Source: Desmodus rotundus (taxonomy: Eukaryota; Chordata; Mammalia; Chiroptera; Phyllostomidae). From it: DNA of 64,000 nt. The first letter of the stretch is position 1, and each line of letters opens with the position of its first letter. Both the position numbers and the translations under genes were made by a program. Where the stretch lies: positions 14,599,082-14,663,081 of the forward strand of contig NC_071397.1 of NCBI RefSeq assembly GCF_022682495.2, in the 5' to 3' direction. This document shows, in pieces, positions 1 through 11,760 of this stretch. The notes beneath the pieces were generated by a model. The model was not told the DNA's origin. It saw only the letters and a list, made by a program, of their open reading frames with translations, and ran no database searches.

Positions 1-1281
1 GTGTATACACTAATCTTCTTCTTCTAGAAATGCTTAAATATTTTTAGCTTTAAAGTCTATTTTCTGATATTAATATAGCTGCATGAGAATCTTTTGTTCA
101 TATCTAAGTGTATATTTTATCATATTTATCATTATTTTAGTGTCAACTTTTTGGTTTTCCTAGATTTTCTATGTGTCTTGTAAATTATATATAATTGGAA
201 GTAAAGGTTTTTTCCAGTATAATGATTTTTGTCTTTTAGCTGAAGAACTTAGTACCTTTAGTTCCTTTAATATAATTTTAGATATCTTTGCATTTAAATT
301 TACCATTTCCTTTTGAGCTATTTGTCTCATATGTCCCATATGTGTTTCTATCTGTATATTTTTTCACTTTCTTTTTGGTTATTTTCAGATTGAATTAATA
401 TATTTTATTATACCTTTATTTTCTTTTACATGTTTCATAGTTTAATGTTTGCTTCTAATTTTGCGATCACTCTAGCAATTAAAATATTCATAGTTATCAA
501 TATCTAAAATTTATCAAAAACTTCATTTTTCTTCCTTATATAATGAAGCTACATCATTTGAACTTCATTGAGACTCCTTCCTGACTTATACATATGTTAT
601 ATCTGTTTAGCATTTTAATTCTAATGTTACTATTTAACCTTACTAGAAAATTTTAAAAAAATTACAGTTTGTGGTTTTTCATTTTCACACATACTACTTT
701 TTTATTATCATTTCTTCTTGCATCTCAGATTTTTCATTCGAAATTACTTTCTTCTTTTTAAAGAAAATTATTTAGCATCTTTACAGATGTTCTGTTGGTG
801 AAAAACTCAGTTTTTCTTTACTTTTTTGAACATGCCTTTTTTGCTTTCATGCTTTAAAGATATTTTTGCTAGGTATAAAATTCTTTCATTACCTTGAAAA
901 TAATGATTATCAAAAATAATGATTCTGTATCATCTTTATTCCATTGTCTTTTTTTGATGACTCTTTTTAATATTTTTCACTGTCTTTGGCTTTCTGCAGT
1001 TCCACTATGATATATCTAAATGTGGCTTTCTCTGTAGTTATCTCACTGAGCCTCTGGATTTAATGGATTATTGTTTATAAATTCTAAAAACCTACCAGCT
1101 TTATATATTAAAAATTATTCCTATCTCATTCTTTTCTGCCCCTCCGAGTTCCATTCCAACATGTCATGATTTTGCATGTCTCTTACCCTCCCTTTTGCAT
1201 TTTCTCTTTGTCTCTCAAAGATGCATTCTGAATAATACCTGCAATTGGATAGAGCAGCTTACTAATTGTCTTTTGCTGCAT
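1..1281 (-). mobile_element. Old L1M/HAL1 LINE body, antisense, left part
   Basis: Read on the minus strand this AT-rich block matches the start of ORF2 passing into the ORF1 region of an old L1M or HAL1 element. Landmarks on the plus strand are the 'gatattaatatagc' motif near 75, 'gctgaagaactt' near 240, 'gctaggtataaaattctt' near 870 and 'tttgtctctcaaagatgcat' near 1206. These occur in the order expected for an antisense copy. It is heavily mutated and has no open frame. The element is interrupted at about 1282 by an LTR and resumes at about 1640. HAL1 versus L1M is not resolved by eye. Confidence 0.6.
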
Positions 1282-1625
1282 AGTTGGTTTGAATGTTTGT
1301 TTACCTCTAAAATTCCTGTGTTGAAACCTAACCTGCAAGGTAATTGTATTAGAAAGTGGGGCCTATGGAGGTGGCTGGGCTATGAGGGTATGACCCTCAG
1401 GACTGGGATTAGTGCCTTTATGAAAGAGACCCCAGAGAGCTAGCCACAATGAAAAGGCGTCATCTATGAATCAGGAAATGGTTCTCACTACAAAACCAAA
1501 TTTACCACCACTTTGATCTTGGACTTCTAAACCTCCAGAACTGTGAAAAATAAATGTTTGTTGTTCATAAGTGGCCCAGTTTACTTCATTTTTATTACAG
1601 TTGCCTGAATAGGCTGAGATACTGC
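1282..1625 (+). mobile_element. Solo LTR of MaLR type (MLT1-like)
   Basis: The block begins near 'ggtttgaatgtttg', passes through 'gtggggcctatggaggtgg' and 'gggattagtgcctttatga', and ends with 'cctccagaactgtgaaaaat' plus an AATAAA signal and a final 'ctgaataggctgaga'. This order is characteristic of MLT1-class LTRs of the ERVL-MaLR group in forward orientation. No internal region is present, so it is a solo LTR. It splits the flanking antisense HAL1/L1M, so it is younger than that LINE. Confidence 0.75.
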
Positions 1626-1639
1626 ACTTAGGATATTTC

Positions 1640-2150
1640 TAAATGACTCATTGAATTTTTATTATTTTATCATTAGATTTTAAAAACTTCTACAAGTTTT
1701 ATTTAGGGTTTTTTTTTTTTTGAGCCTCCTATTTCTATACCCATTTCATGATCTCTGAAGTTACTTTTAAGTTTATATATTTTGAAAGTAAGCATAGTCT
1801 TCTATATAATAATTCACATAATGATAGCTCTTTATAATCATTCTGTTATCTGAGGTCTCTGTGGCTCTGCTGCTCTATGCTGTTCAGACAGGTCTTAAAT
1901 CAATCACTTTGTTTTCTTGAATGCCTAGTTATCTATGTGTCTGGTAGTCATTATAATTGAACAAATGTACGCATATACTCAGATTCCTACAATGGTATTC
2001 ACTCTTCCAAAGGGTATTTGTGTTTCTAGCTGTCTGGTACGTGGGAGGAGTTAAAATTGGAAACCATCTCAAACATAGTTCACAGCTTGAGGTTCCCCAC
2101 CCCACCCAGGGTCTCAGTGTGTAGATGCACACAAAGACCCACCTATGAAA
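1640..2150 (-). mobile_element. Old L1M/HAL1 LINE body, right part
   Basis: Continuation of the element that starts at 1. Motifs such as 'actcattgaatttttatt', 'ttatctgaggtctctgtggc' and 'ttgttttcttgaatgcctag' follow the HAL1-type consensus order in antisense. The sequence is diverged and non-coding. The right end is cut by the SINE at 2160 or lies just before it. Confidence 0.5.
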
Positions 2151-2159
2151 ACAACTTCA

Positions 2160-2325
2160 GCCCTGCTGGGTGGCTCAGTTAGTGAGTCCTGTACACCAAA
2201 AGTTTGCAGGTTTGCTTCCTGGTCAGGGCCCATAGAGGAGGAAACCAATCGATGTTTCACTCTCTCTTTCTCTCTCTCTAAATCAATAAATGTATCCTCA
2301 GGTGAAGATTAAAAAACAACACATA
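2160..2325 (+). mobile_element. Ves-type tRNA-derived SINE
   Basis: The head carries the A-box region ('gggtggctcagttag') and a B-box-like region ('gcaggtttgcttcctgg') of a tRNA-derived SINE, then the CT-rich middle and the 'atcaataaatgtatcctcag' tail with a final A run. The tail places it in the subfamily shared with the copies at 22712 and 36744. Short direct repeats flank it: 'aaaacaacttca' before and 'aaaacaacacat' after, consistent with a decayed target-site duplication. Confidence 0.85.
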
Positions 2326-4430
2326 TAATATTATCTATTTTTTCCTTTTAATTTTTCTTCTCCTGCTCTGCTTAGCATAGATGCAATCCCCAAAATGCTC
2401 TTTAACTTGAAGCAGGGTTAGGGATGAGTTCTAGCGTGGCATTGCTCTAAATCTGTGGCCTCTGACATCCCAGCTTGAGGTGGAGAAGTTGTCACAATAT
2501 GACCTTTCAACTTTAGTAGCCAATACATTTCTGTCCCCCCTCACCTCTTGAAGCTATTGATCTCTTGCCCAAGTGTTTCTATTGTTAAAACCTCACAAGG
2601 AAAAATGAATTGCTGTGAAATTCTGCTTAGCACTCTAGGTTCAATCCTACCCCAAGAATTTGGCCTTAAAGTTGAATCTCTTTAGTGATGTACAAATGAT
2701 GAGATTTGTCAGTACATTTTCTGTTTACTTTTTATCCAGCTTTTTTTTTTCCAGCTAAAGGATTGATCCAAATAACACAATTTTTTAATATCAGAAAACA
2801 GAAGCAGCTGCAGTTTTACTTTTAATGGTTACATTATTATTCTGGGCCCTGTTTTAAAACCATCATTATTTTAGTCTTTTCTTGATTTATATGTGTTGTG
2901 TACCTAATATTAATATTAACAGTCTTCTAACCCAAATTGGCTCTTCACATAATTTTATAGATAACAGTTTGTTCATTATCTTTAATTTTTTATTTAATAG
3001 ATAACATTTGAATACAAACTTTTTTAAGCCTACTTTTCTGCTGACCAATTATTACCATTTCTTTGAAACACTGGCATTTCCTTCCCTCCAAAAAGTGTTT
3101 ACCATTATGAGAAATTTAACTTAAATATAGAAGCAAAATGTTCCAAAATGTTAGTTGAGTAGAATGACTACCCAGAGTAAGCCACTAAATTACCAGTGCG
3201 GAATGTGATATTCATGAAGCGCTTTCCCCGTACAGTGACTTACTTTTCATATCCATGTTCAGAAAGGGTAGAAGATGCCAACAACTATATTACTAGATGA
3301 TATTGTTTGTAATCCTATCCTACAATTTGATGTACAGTGTAAGAGAAAACAGAAATAATGTTCATGGTGGTTCTGAGAGCTTACAGTCCCCAAATATAAT
3401 TCTTTGGAGAATTCTGGGTGTGAGTTGAATTAGACCAGAGGTATAGAAAACATAACAAAGGTACACTAAGCAAAGCAGGTCCAGAGCTTCGATGACAGTA
3501 AATGATAAAGAATGTCTTGTGAAGTAGGTGCAGAGAGTTAAGAGCAGACACATGTATGCTCTGAACTCAAAGTAAGCCATTCTGTACAAACTTTTGTTTT
3601 AGATAAGAACAATGAGGCAGATAGAATTTTAATATTTGGCTAAAGGTTGAGTTAGATAATATGTGCTGGGGCCAGGCTACAAGTCCAGGAGCTCTGGCTC
3701 CATCCCAGCTCTCTGCCACTAAGCATATTGTCTCTCTAGGTCTTTTTAAGCAGCTAATTATTAGACTAAGTAAAGTTCTCTAAACAAAACTAATATTGTC
3801 TACAAGATTCACTCAAAGCTCAGACGTATTTCCCATCTGATAGAAAGTATGTGTAATAGTATAATGTATTAGTACATCATATTAGAATATTAACTATATA
3901 CTTATGCATACACAGTTGCTCAGTTCAATATAGAATGAGATTTAGCATGAGATAAGTCTGCTTGGCCACTGTTCAGAAGCAAGTTAACTATTGAAAAACC
4001 AACAAGCCAAAAAAATGCAAGCAAAATTTAAGAAAGAAAATCTCACTTTAGTATAAGATAACATTAACACAAGTTTTTCTCATAAAATAGACTCAATGAG
4101 TATTGCTAAAAATATTTGTGTCCTTGAGTGAAAAATTATTGTGCTAAAATGTTAGGCTTTCTATGCCTTAAATTAACAGTGAAAATTGGGCACAACAATA
4201 AAAATTACCTAAATATGGATATATAAAACAAATAGTAATTGTGTCAGTATGAATTTTATTTATTAAAACTAGTTTCATTCACCCTTCATTAAATGAAGGG
4301 TTTTTTTAAGAAAAGAAATTGAATGAGGATAGTAATTCCATTAATTGTTTTTCTTCTAATCTTTACAAATTTCTAACTTTGTAACATGAAATATTTTGAC
4401 TAAATAAATGGCTTTCATACAATGTTTTGC
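2326..4430. other. Unassigned AT-rich DNA with one weak MIR-like patch
   Basis: No gene and no confidently recognised repeat. A MIR-like core ('ctccatcccagctctctgcc') lies at about 3685-3770 on the plus strand, too weak for a separate call. A perfect 10-bp inverted repeat with a one-base loop (acccttcatt / aatgaagggt) sits at 4281-4301 before a T run. Confidence 0.4.
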
Positions 4431-4610
4431 TAACCATGCATATCTTTTGTTACTGCAGCTAATTTTATTACTAATATTAATATAAATACTAATGTTAATA
4501 AAATAGCATTAATATTAATAAAGTATCAATATTAATGCCAATTAATAAAATTAATAGTAATATATTAGTAATAAAATTAGCTGCAGTAATAAAAGATATG
4601 GCTAATAAAT
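4430..4610. repeat. Long imperfect palindrome (hairpin-forming)
   Basis: The outer arm at about 4439-4480 ('atatcttttgttactgcagc' onward) is the near-perfect reverse complement of about 4558-4600 ('gctgcagtaataaaagatat'). Inner segments around 4505-4516 and 4529-4541 (agcattaatatt / aatattaatgcc) also pair. The whole block can fold into one long AT-rich stem centred near 4520. It may be a decayed MITE of unknown family or a non-mobile palindrome. Confidence 0.75.
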
Positions 4611-5397
4611 ATATATAAAATGTGGTAACAAAATATATTGGCTAATATATTATCCAAATATATTACATCATTTTAGCTAGTTAGTTCATAAAATTCCATG
4701 TGTCCTGATGTTTGTCCTTGTACCATTTATAGGTTTTTAGCATGTTTTTCATTTCGTCCTATGTGGCCTTTTCCAATATTTCTTTAATGCACAGACGACC
4801 AATCCTATCAACATACCTGTTACTCAACTAGGACAGCTCACAGGAGCAGTGAGAATGGGAGCCATCCATAAGGATGGCGAGAGTCAATAAGAGGTTAGGT
4901 TCTGGGAATAATTTCATGGAATTACATGAAGAGATACATTATGTTTTAGGAATAAAAATTTCTCATAAGTAAATGAAATGTATTGGAATGGTCACAAGTA
5001 TATTTGAAATTGCTATATTATGCATTTCATTGCAGAGAACTGAGTTAATCCCATACTCACATTAAATTCATAGAGAAAACCCTAACACTATATAAGATAT
5101 AAAAATTTGTCTTTAGACCAAACTTTAAACAAATTCTAAATTATATTTTGTAATTGTTTTCCCTGACTTTTCAGTTTCTTCAGCCAAAGTTATGCCTCAT
5201 TTTATTTTAGATCATAAGTGTGAGCATAACACATTCTTTTTTCCATTAATACATTGATAAGTTTATTAACGTGTAGTTGAACCACAATGTTTGCTTGAGT
5301 TAATGGTTAAAGAAAAAAACTGTGCATTTAGAACTCCATAGTTAGATTCTTCAGCTGTCTGATTTTGAAGTGGAGAGGATATTTTTATTGTAAAAAA
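4611..5397. other. Unassigned AT-rich DNA
   Basis: No gene, recognisable repeat or tandem structure seen. Confidence 0.4.
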
Positions 5398-5760
5398 CAT
5401 TCTTTTTTTTTCCTTTTTTTAATTGTTGTTCAAGTACAGTTGTCTCCATTTTCGCCCACCACACCCCACCCCACCCATCCCCACCTCCTGCACACAAACT
5501 CACCCCCTTTGGTTTTGTACATGGGTCCTTTATACATGTTCCTTGACAAACCTTCCTCTTTGTCCCCTTTAACTCCTCCCACCTCTCTTCTGCTTGCTGT
5601 CAGTTTGTTCTTTATTTCAATGTCTCTGGTTCTATTTTGCTTGCTTGTTTTGTTGATTAGGGTCCACTTATGGGTGAGATCATATGGTATTTGTCTTTCA
5701 CTGCCTATCTTGTTTCACTTAGCATAATGCTCTCCAGATTGTTAATTATATCATCATTAC
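5398..5760 (-). mobile_element. 5'-truncated L1 3' end, antisense
   Basis: The plus strand starts with a T run (the L1 poly-A in antisense), followed by the C-rich antisense 3' UTR. It then enters the end of the ORF2 region with 'gtgagatcatatggtatttg' and 'tttcacttagcataatgctc', standard antisense L1 landmarks. Only the last few hundred bases of an L1 were inserted. The open frame across 5365-5727 is the reverse of L1 sequence and not a gene. Confidence 0.8.
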
Positions 5761-7186
5761 ATTTATTAACATTTATTTTTCTTTGATCATTGGTAAATAT
5801 CTTTTGAAACTGTATCCACATATGTACTTTAGATATTTCTCAACTATCTATTGATTTGCCTTGAAACTTTACATGAACTAGATGTTTTCCTATTTAAAAG
5901 AATCAGTTTTAGAGAAATTACCCTTAAAACATTGTATTTAAGATTTAAGTTAATATATGGTAAAGTAGGAATGCCTTGAACTTTTTACAGTTTTCAGTAA
6001 TTATAAAGCCAGTCAAAATTATCAATTTTAAATATATTTATATGGAAACATTACTCATGCAAATATATTTATAACCAAGTATTTATTGATGTTTTGTGTC
6101 ACTAACCATATAGAGCCTCTTGTTTTTGTTTCAACACACCATATTACAAGGTGAAGCAAATACATCATTCTTTTCATTTCAATATCACATGTACATTTGT
6201 GGTACTGTCATGAATTTGCATAGGAACTGGGTAAAAATGCCATTTGGTTTACTGCCAAATGTTTGATATTTATGACTCATTCTATTTCTTAAATGCAAGA
6301 CTAGAATTCCCCTTTTTTACTAGGTTCTAAGATTAGAAAGACAATTTAGCCTACATTACCATAATATTTAGAGTTTTTAAAATTTCAAATTCATAAGCTT
6401 TTAAGCTGTAAGCATTGCTTGTTAAGTTTATCAGTAATTTACTGTCTTTAGTTTTCTTTAATGTGTTCAAATAACTTTAGGCATTTAGCAAAATTTTATC
6501 CTAATACACATAAAGACTGAGTTTTGTCATATGGTTGTACTATTAAAAAAAACTAAACTAGGAAATCTCAGTTATTTGTCCTTCAAATCTTAAAATACCA
6601 AATGTACCTTGTAAAATAGAAAAATACATATTTAAAAAAATGGTTTTAATATCATGCTTTTAAATTGCTTTCAGGATGCCTGCCTGAACTGTAGGAAAAC
6701 TAAATATTTAAACTACTGAAAACCAAACCTTTCTCTTCTGAAATTCAAAAACATTTTCTGAATCATGCCTAAATCCGACACTGGCATTGTAAGACATCCT
6801 GAAATCTTCCTTTAGTCCTTTTCTTTTAATTGTGCTAAAACTAATTTTTCTGTTGCAGAAACAAACAAAAAATAAGAATACTTCACAAACTGTAGTATTC
6901 AAACTTTTTACCTTCCTCTTGTCTATTTCTAACATAATTCTCTTGCTTTTGTCTATCACTTATCTTTGATGTCTACATTATTTTACCATAACTTTTAGAA
7001 ACATGTACTTTATATAAGTATTCTTCCAAATGCAGCTCTATATGTAATTTATTTAAAAGCAGATAGGGAGAAAATGCAGACAATTGTAACTGAATAAAAA
7101 AAATAAAAATAAAATAAAAGATATATATGCAATTTATTTTAATATATTTAATTATATTAATTTATTTCAATTATATTTAATTATTT
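5761..7186. other. Unassigned AT-rich DNA
   Basis: Low-GC sequence with no recognisable exon or repeat. An A-rich simple stretch lies near 7095-7125, just before the next LINE. Confidence 0.4.
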
Positions 7187-8402
7187 TTCTTTTTTAGGTA
7201 TTGGTTATTTTTTATTTATTATCACATTTACTGAGGTGACATTGGTTAGTAAGATTACATGGGCTTCAAATGTACATTTCCACAATGCATGTATATTGCA
7301 TTGTGAGCCCACCGTGCAAAGTCAAATCATCTCTGCCACCATATATTTGACCACCTTTACCCTTTACTACCCCACCACCCACGTCCCTCTGGTAACCACC
7401 ATATTGTAGTCTTTGTCTATGAGTTTCAGTTTTATATCTATCTATGAATGAAATCATATGGTTCTTAGCTTTTTTTGACTGACTTATTTCACTTAGCATA
7501 ATATCCTCAAGGTCCATCCATGTTGGTGCAAAAAGAAGTATTTAATGTCTTCTTATGGCTGAGTAGTATTTCATTTGATTGATATATATGTACCACATCT
7601 TCTTTACCCAATCCTCTATCGATGGACACTTTGGTTGTCTCTATGTCTTGGCCACCATGAATAATGCTGCAATGAACATAAGGGTGCATATATCATTATG
7701 AATAAATGTTTTTGAGTTTCTTGGGTAGACCCAGAAGAGGGATTCCTGGGCCATATGGTAACTCTATTCTTAATTTTTTGAGGAACTGCCATACTGTTTT
7801 CCATAGTGTCTGTACCAGTTTATATTCTCGCCATCAGTGAATGAGGGTTCCTTTTTTCCATAACCTCCCAACACTTATTATTATTGTCTTGTTGATAATA
7901 GTTATTCTAACAGGTGTGAGGTGGTATCTCATTGTAGTTTCAATTTGCATTTCCTTAATAGCTAGTGAAATTGAACATCTTTTCTTTTATCTGATGGCTG
8001 TTTGTGTGACTTCTTGGTACTGGCATCTGGTCAGGTCCTCTGCCCAGTTGTTAAATGGATTATTCAATGCTGACTTGTGTGAGTTCTTTATATATTTTGG
8101 ACTCATCCTCCTGTTGGAGCTGTTGTTTGCAAATATCATCTCCCATTTGGTTGGTTGTCTTTTTGTTTTGTTGTCAGTTTCTTTTGCTATGCAGAGGCTT
8201 TTTAGTTTGCTATAGTACCATTCCTTTATATTTGCTTTTACTTCCCTTGCCTTTGGGGTCAAATTCATAAAATGTTCTCTCTGACCAAGGTCCATAAGTT
8301 CTTCTATGTAATTTATTGTTTCTGATCTTATACTTAGATCTTGGATCCATTTTTAATTAATTTTTATACATGGGGACAAATGGTAATCTAGTTTTATTCT
8401 TT
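7187..8402 (-). mobile_element. 5'-truncated L1 (L1MA-like), antisense, ORF2 end plus 3' UTR
   Basis: On the plus strand the order is 3' UTR ('gaggtgacattggttagtaa'), 'acttatttcacttagcataa', 'tatcgatggacactttggtt', 'ggtgtgaggtggtatctcat' and 'ttggatccatttttaattaa', the classical antisense L1 ORF2 C-terminal series. The minus-strand frame at 7987-8295 still reads as ORF2 sequence, but neighbouring frames carry stops and shifts, so ORF2 is dead. The element stops at about 8402, giving a 1.2-kb truncated copy. Confidence 0.88.
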
Positions 8403-8609
8403 TATAATTAATTAATTGAATTCCATTCTCAAGGCATTAAGGGCTTATTTACTCTCTACTGCCATGTACATAATATATATTATTTTATAGTCCTTTTAAA
8501 AAGTTTTCAAAATTAATCTTAATATGCATTGGATCCCCTCAAAGATAATATCAGTTTCAAAGTCAGTTTGTACTACATCTATGAGTTAATTTACTATTTA
8601 ATTGAAATT

Positions 8610-8880
8610 TTTTCTTGAGCACATTATCTGCTAGAGACTATTCTAGGTAGTGGGGAAACAAGGTAGACAAGACTGATGTGATCCCTTCGTTCATAGAGAT
8701 TAAGTTTAACTTTTTACACATATGAAAACATAAGGACTGATTTAGGATATAATCTAAGATATTTTGCAGAGATAAAATAGCAAGCACTAGAAAGGAGCCA
8801 TAAAGGAGATTGATCAGATTGTGGTTGATTTGTTGAAGAAAATTCAAGGTAAGGTGGGACTTAATATCAGCTTTATAGAT
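8610..8880 (-). mobile_element. L2 LINE 3' end, antisense
   Basis: The plus strand shows the reverse complement of the L2 tail: 'ttgagcacattatctgc', 'ctattctaggtagtgggg', then 'gatgtgatcccttcgttcat', and later an equivalent of the region read as gaggtgac in other copies. Divergence is high, as expected for L2. Confidence 0.6.
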
Positions 8881-9625
8881 AAACAATGCTGCTAACTAAA
8901 GATGCTTGTACAGACATTTTTAATAACTTCCCTCCCTTACAAGCCACTGAAAGCAACCAAAGAGTCACAACCCCAAACCATTAATTGTGGATATCTGCTA
9001 TATTGGAACACAATGAGGGTGGATGTAGAGATTCAACCTTTATCCAACTCCTTGGTCTTACAGTGGGCTGCAGATTCCTTGACAGCTAAATGTCACAATT
9101 CTGAGCTCAAACCATCCTTCTAATATTGAAATGAGATGTGGAAGCTGAGGCCAGCCTTGGGAGAGTCCAAGGAATGTCCCATAGGAACCTTTGTCTGATG
9201 TAAAATGTTAGGAAAATGGAGCAAAGGAAAGAGTATTTCCTTGATGAAGGAAAGCCTAGGTGAGGGCCTTAGGGGAGCAGTGTGGACTACCCCTAAACTA
9301 GGGATCCCATCCTTTCAGGAAGGTCTCAGCAAGCCATCCTGACCTTCTGATTACCAAAAGCGAAATGGAGATGTGGAACCAGGAGAGAGGACACAGAGGG
9401 TTTAGTGGGGAAACTAGTATATCCACCTCAAACTGAAACTTGAAGGTGAACCCACCTCAGCTGCTCCAGTTGGTCCTAATAGAATTGTCTCCTTTCAGTA
9501 ACTGGAGAGGTGCCAGCAGAGAAAGTGAAGGAGAAAAGAATATAAGCATGATGCAGATGATGGAATTCTACCACAAGAGTAATTTATCCCAGAAAAGGAG
9601 AAACCTCAAAGCTTGCTCCACATAA
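8881..9625. other. Unassigned DNA of moderate GC
   Basis: No gene or confidently named repeat. Several short open frames occur, none with a recognisable domain. Confidence 0.4.
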
Positions 9626-10260
9626 AACTCAAATGCCATGACCTCCCTGATTATAAAAAAAAGTGAAAAATAGACAAAAAAAAAAAGGAAAAACTGATGA
9701 GACAGCAAAAAGAAGGGAATCAAGCTGGCAGAGTTCAGCAGGGAAAAAGGGAGGATAAAACTAAAACAATTATTGGAACAAAATATAAAATAAACAAGAG
9801 TGAAAACACAGAAACGTAGAATACAGACTTGAGGAAATCACACAAAATGAAAAGAACAAAAATAGAAAGCAATTAAAGAAATTTGAGATGGAGACAAAGG
9901 AATCAACATAATGATAAGCCGTGATTCTGAAGGAAAATGTAGAAATATGGAACAGAAATAAAATATTCATAATTATCCCAATTGTCTTTCAAGCATTAAT
10001 ATTAAAGATAGATGATCTCGTGTGTCAGCCCAGAGAAATAGAAAACATGACCCCTTCTTGACATAGAAACTCCTTTAGAAAATGTCATTAAAAGGGAATT
10101 TAAATTAGAACTCACAATTGAGAAACCATGATAAAAGTAATTAAAATAGAACCAAAGTTGCTAAGTCTGAGAATTACAGATATAGAATTGAATGCAACCA
10201 TTATGAATCTCAAAAATGTAAAATACATATTATAACCAAATTGGGAAGGAATATAGAATT
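9626..10260 (+). repeat. A-rich LINE-like stretch, not assigned
   Basis: A strongly A-rich plus-strand block with the texture of a decayed LINE 5'/ORF1 region in sense orientation. I cannot align it to a specific consensus by eye, so the LINE label is a guess. It carries A runs at 9656 and 9677. Confidence 0.25.
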
Positions 10261-10744
10261 GTGAGTACCTCTTGCCTTTCACAGTGGGGAATACTCTGAT
10301 TATGCGTAATGTTGGGATATGAAAATTTTTAAAAATGACCTTATATTTTAACTTTTTATTACCTTTTCACATGTTTTCTTAGAACAATTATTTAGAAATT
10401 CTATAATTATGAGATTCTATATGAAGCTTAAGAATTTATTTTTGAGGAACATATTTTTAAAAATATGTCTTAGAAATGTAATAACATTCCATTACGTTAC
10501 TAGAATTGTTTAGCAATTGTCATTGCAGTTACACAAGTGTATCTAAAACGTGATTTAAAATAATTCTTCATATACTTAAATCTCACTTCTTTGAAAATTC
10601 ATTGAAGGATAGAGGGAATTTTAAAATTTTTAAGTAAGATGAGCAGGTATGGAGATAAGACTGTTCAAATTGAAAAATGGAATTAATAATACAGCAAAAA
10701 AATGAATATGAAGAAGTTATGAATGGAATTATACAAGTACAACA
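10261..10744. other. Unassigned AT-rich DNA
   Basis: Nothing recognisable; no coding potential seen. Confidence 0.4.
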
Positions 10745-11760
10745 TGCAGTAAATTTTTTCGCGGGTGTTACCTGCCTTTGCGTTGGCTCTGACTCCTAAT
10801 CTGCTGTGAATGTGTGATGTACACAATGTCTTGTCCTCAACAGCCCTGCTCCACTCCTGTGGACTCATGCCTATGGCTTCTTTTATAGAGTCAATGCATC
10901 TCATACTTGGTCTTTCTCTTTTCATGCCGTCTCCTATTTTTCCCACTTCAGGATGGGACAGAAGAAGGCTTATAGTTGTTCATATGGAAAATAATACAAT
11001 AGTCAATACATAACAATACACGAATAAACTTTATTTCGTGTACTCACAACCGTAAACCTACTTTTGCCTCATTTTGTATTATTATCTTTTCCAATGAACC
11101 CTGACTTCTCATGATGTGCCTAAAATGAGACAGCTTCAATTTTGTCATTTTTGTCTCCTGTGATGTTTCAGGCTTAATATGCTGTAGGACCCACTAGTTT
11201 GTCTTTCTGGTGGTGCAGGGTATATACAGAGCTCTCTTCCAGCACAATATTTCAAATGCATCCATTGTGTTTCCTGTCAGCCTTTTTCACTGTCCAGCTC
11301 TTACATCTATGTGTGATACTTGGGAGTATGAGGCTGTGGATGATCTTGGCCTTGGTTTCCATCGACGCATCTTTGCTCTTAGTGATCGTCCCTAATCCTT
11401 CCATTGCTGCCCCGTGGCATCTCAGCCTTCTCTAGATTTCTTGGCTGCAGTATGCATTTGTACAGATGACCCAACCAACATAAAACAAAGTCTTTTACCT
11501 GTTTTGAAGTCTTCATTGCCTATGTTAAAGATGTGTATTTCTTTCCTAGTAATGATTTTTGTCTTCTTGCTCTTCAAATGCAGTCCTGCTTTGGCGCTTA
11601 TTTTCTTTCACTTTCATCAGAAGTCATTGCTTTCTGCCAGTAAGATAGTGTCATCTGTGTGTCTTAAGTTACTAACATTTCTGCCACTAATTTTCATTCC
11701 TCCTGACTCTGAGTCTAGCCCAGTTTTTCATCAAGCCTGGATTTTTTCCTTGACTAAATA
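10745..11760 (-). mobile_element. RTE-clade (BovB-like) non-LTR retrotransposon fragment
   Basis: Minus-strand translation of the pieces matches the C-terminal half of an RTE reverse transcriptase. From the 5' side it shows the catalytic motif C region as NLRHTDDTILLAES (plus coordinates about 11630-11680, where RTE elements normally have YADD). It then shows KIIHSLILPSITHRCKSWTV with KKADRK (about 11270-11345), DAFEILCWKRAL (about 11215-11255), KLKLSHFRHIMRSQGSLEK (about 11090-11150) and RERPSMRCIDSI near 10880-10920. Pieces lie in different frames with stops, so it is a dead 5'-truncated copy. A MITE occupies 10949-11076 inside it. The family could be BovB, MamRTE or another RTE-1-like lineage; RTE clade membership is secure, the subfamily is not. 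Confidence 0.8.
10949..11076 (+). mobile_element. Mariner/Tc1-type MITE nested in the RTE fragment
   Basis: A block of about 128 bp with imperfect terminal inverted repeats. The right end read in reverse, 'caaaatgaggcaaaagtagg', pairs with the left end 'caggatgggacagaagaagg', and the match continues into the sequence read as tttacggttgt / cttatagttgt. By my count about 20 of 31 aligned TIR positions match. A TA follows the right end; the left side reads TT. It has no coding capacity. RTE translation continues on both sides (…GSLEKI | GKIGDGMKRERPS…), so the boundaries are well supported. Confidence 0.7.

Noticed and set aside
4281..4307. 10-bp hairpin followed by a T run, like a bacterial terminator
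   Set aside because: The genome is mammalian; such short hairpins arise by chance and have no terminator role here.
5365..5727. 120-codon frame with hydrophobic stretches that looks membrane-like
   Set aside because: It is the reverse reading of an L1 3' end; the hydrophobicity comes from T- and C-rich antisense 3' UTR.
7841..8215. 124-codon plus-strand frame resembling a membrane protein
   Set aside because: It is the antisense of L1 ORF2; the real (dead) coding frame is on the minus strand.
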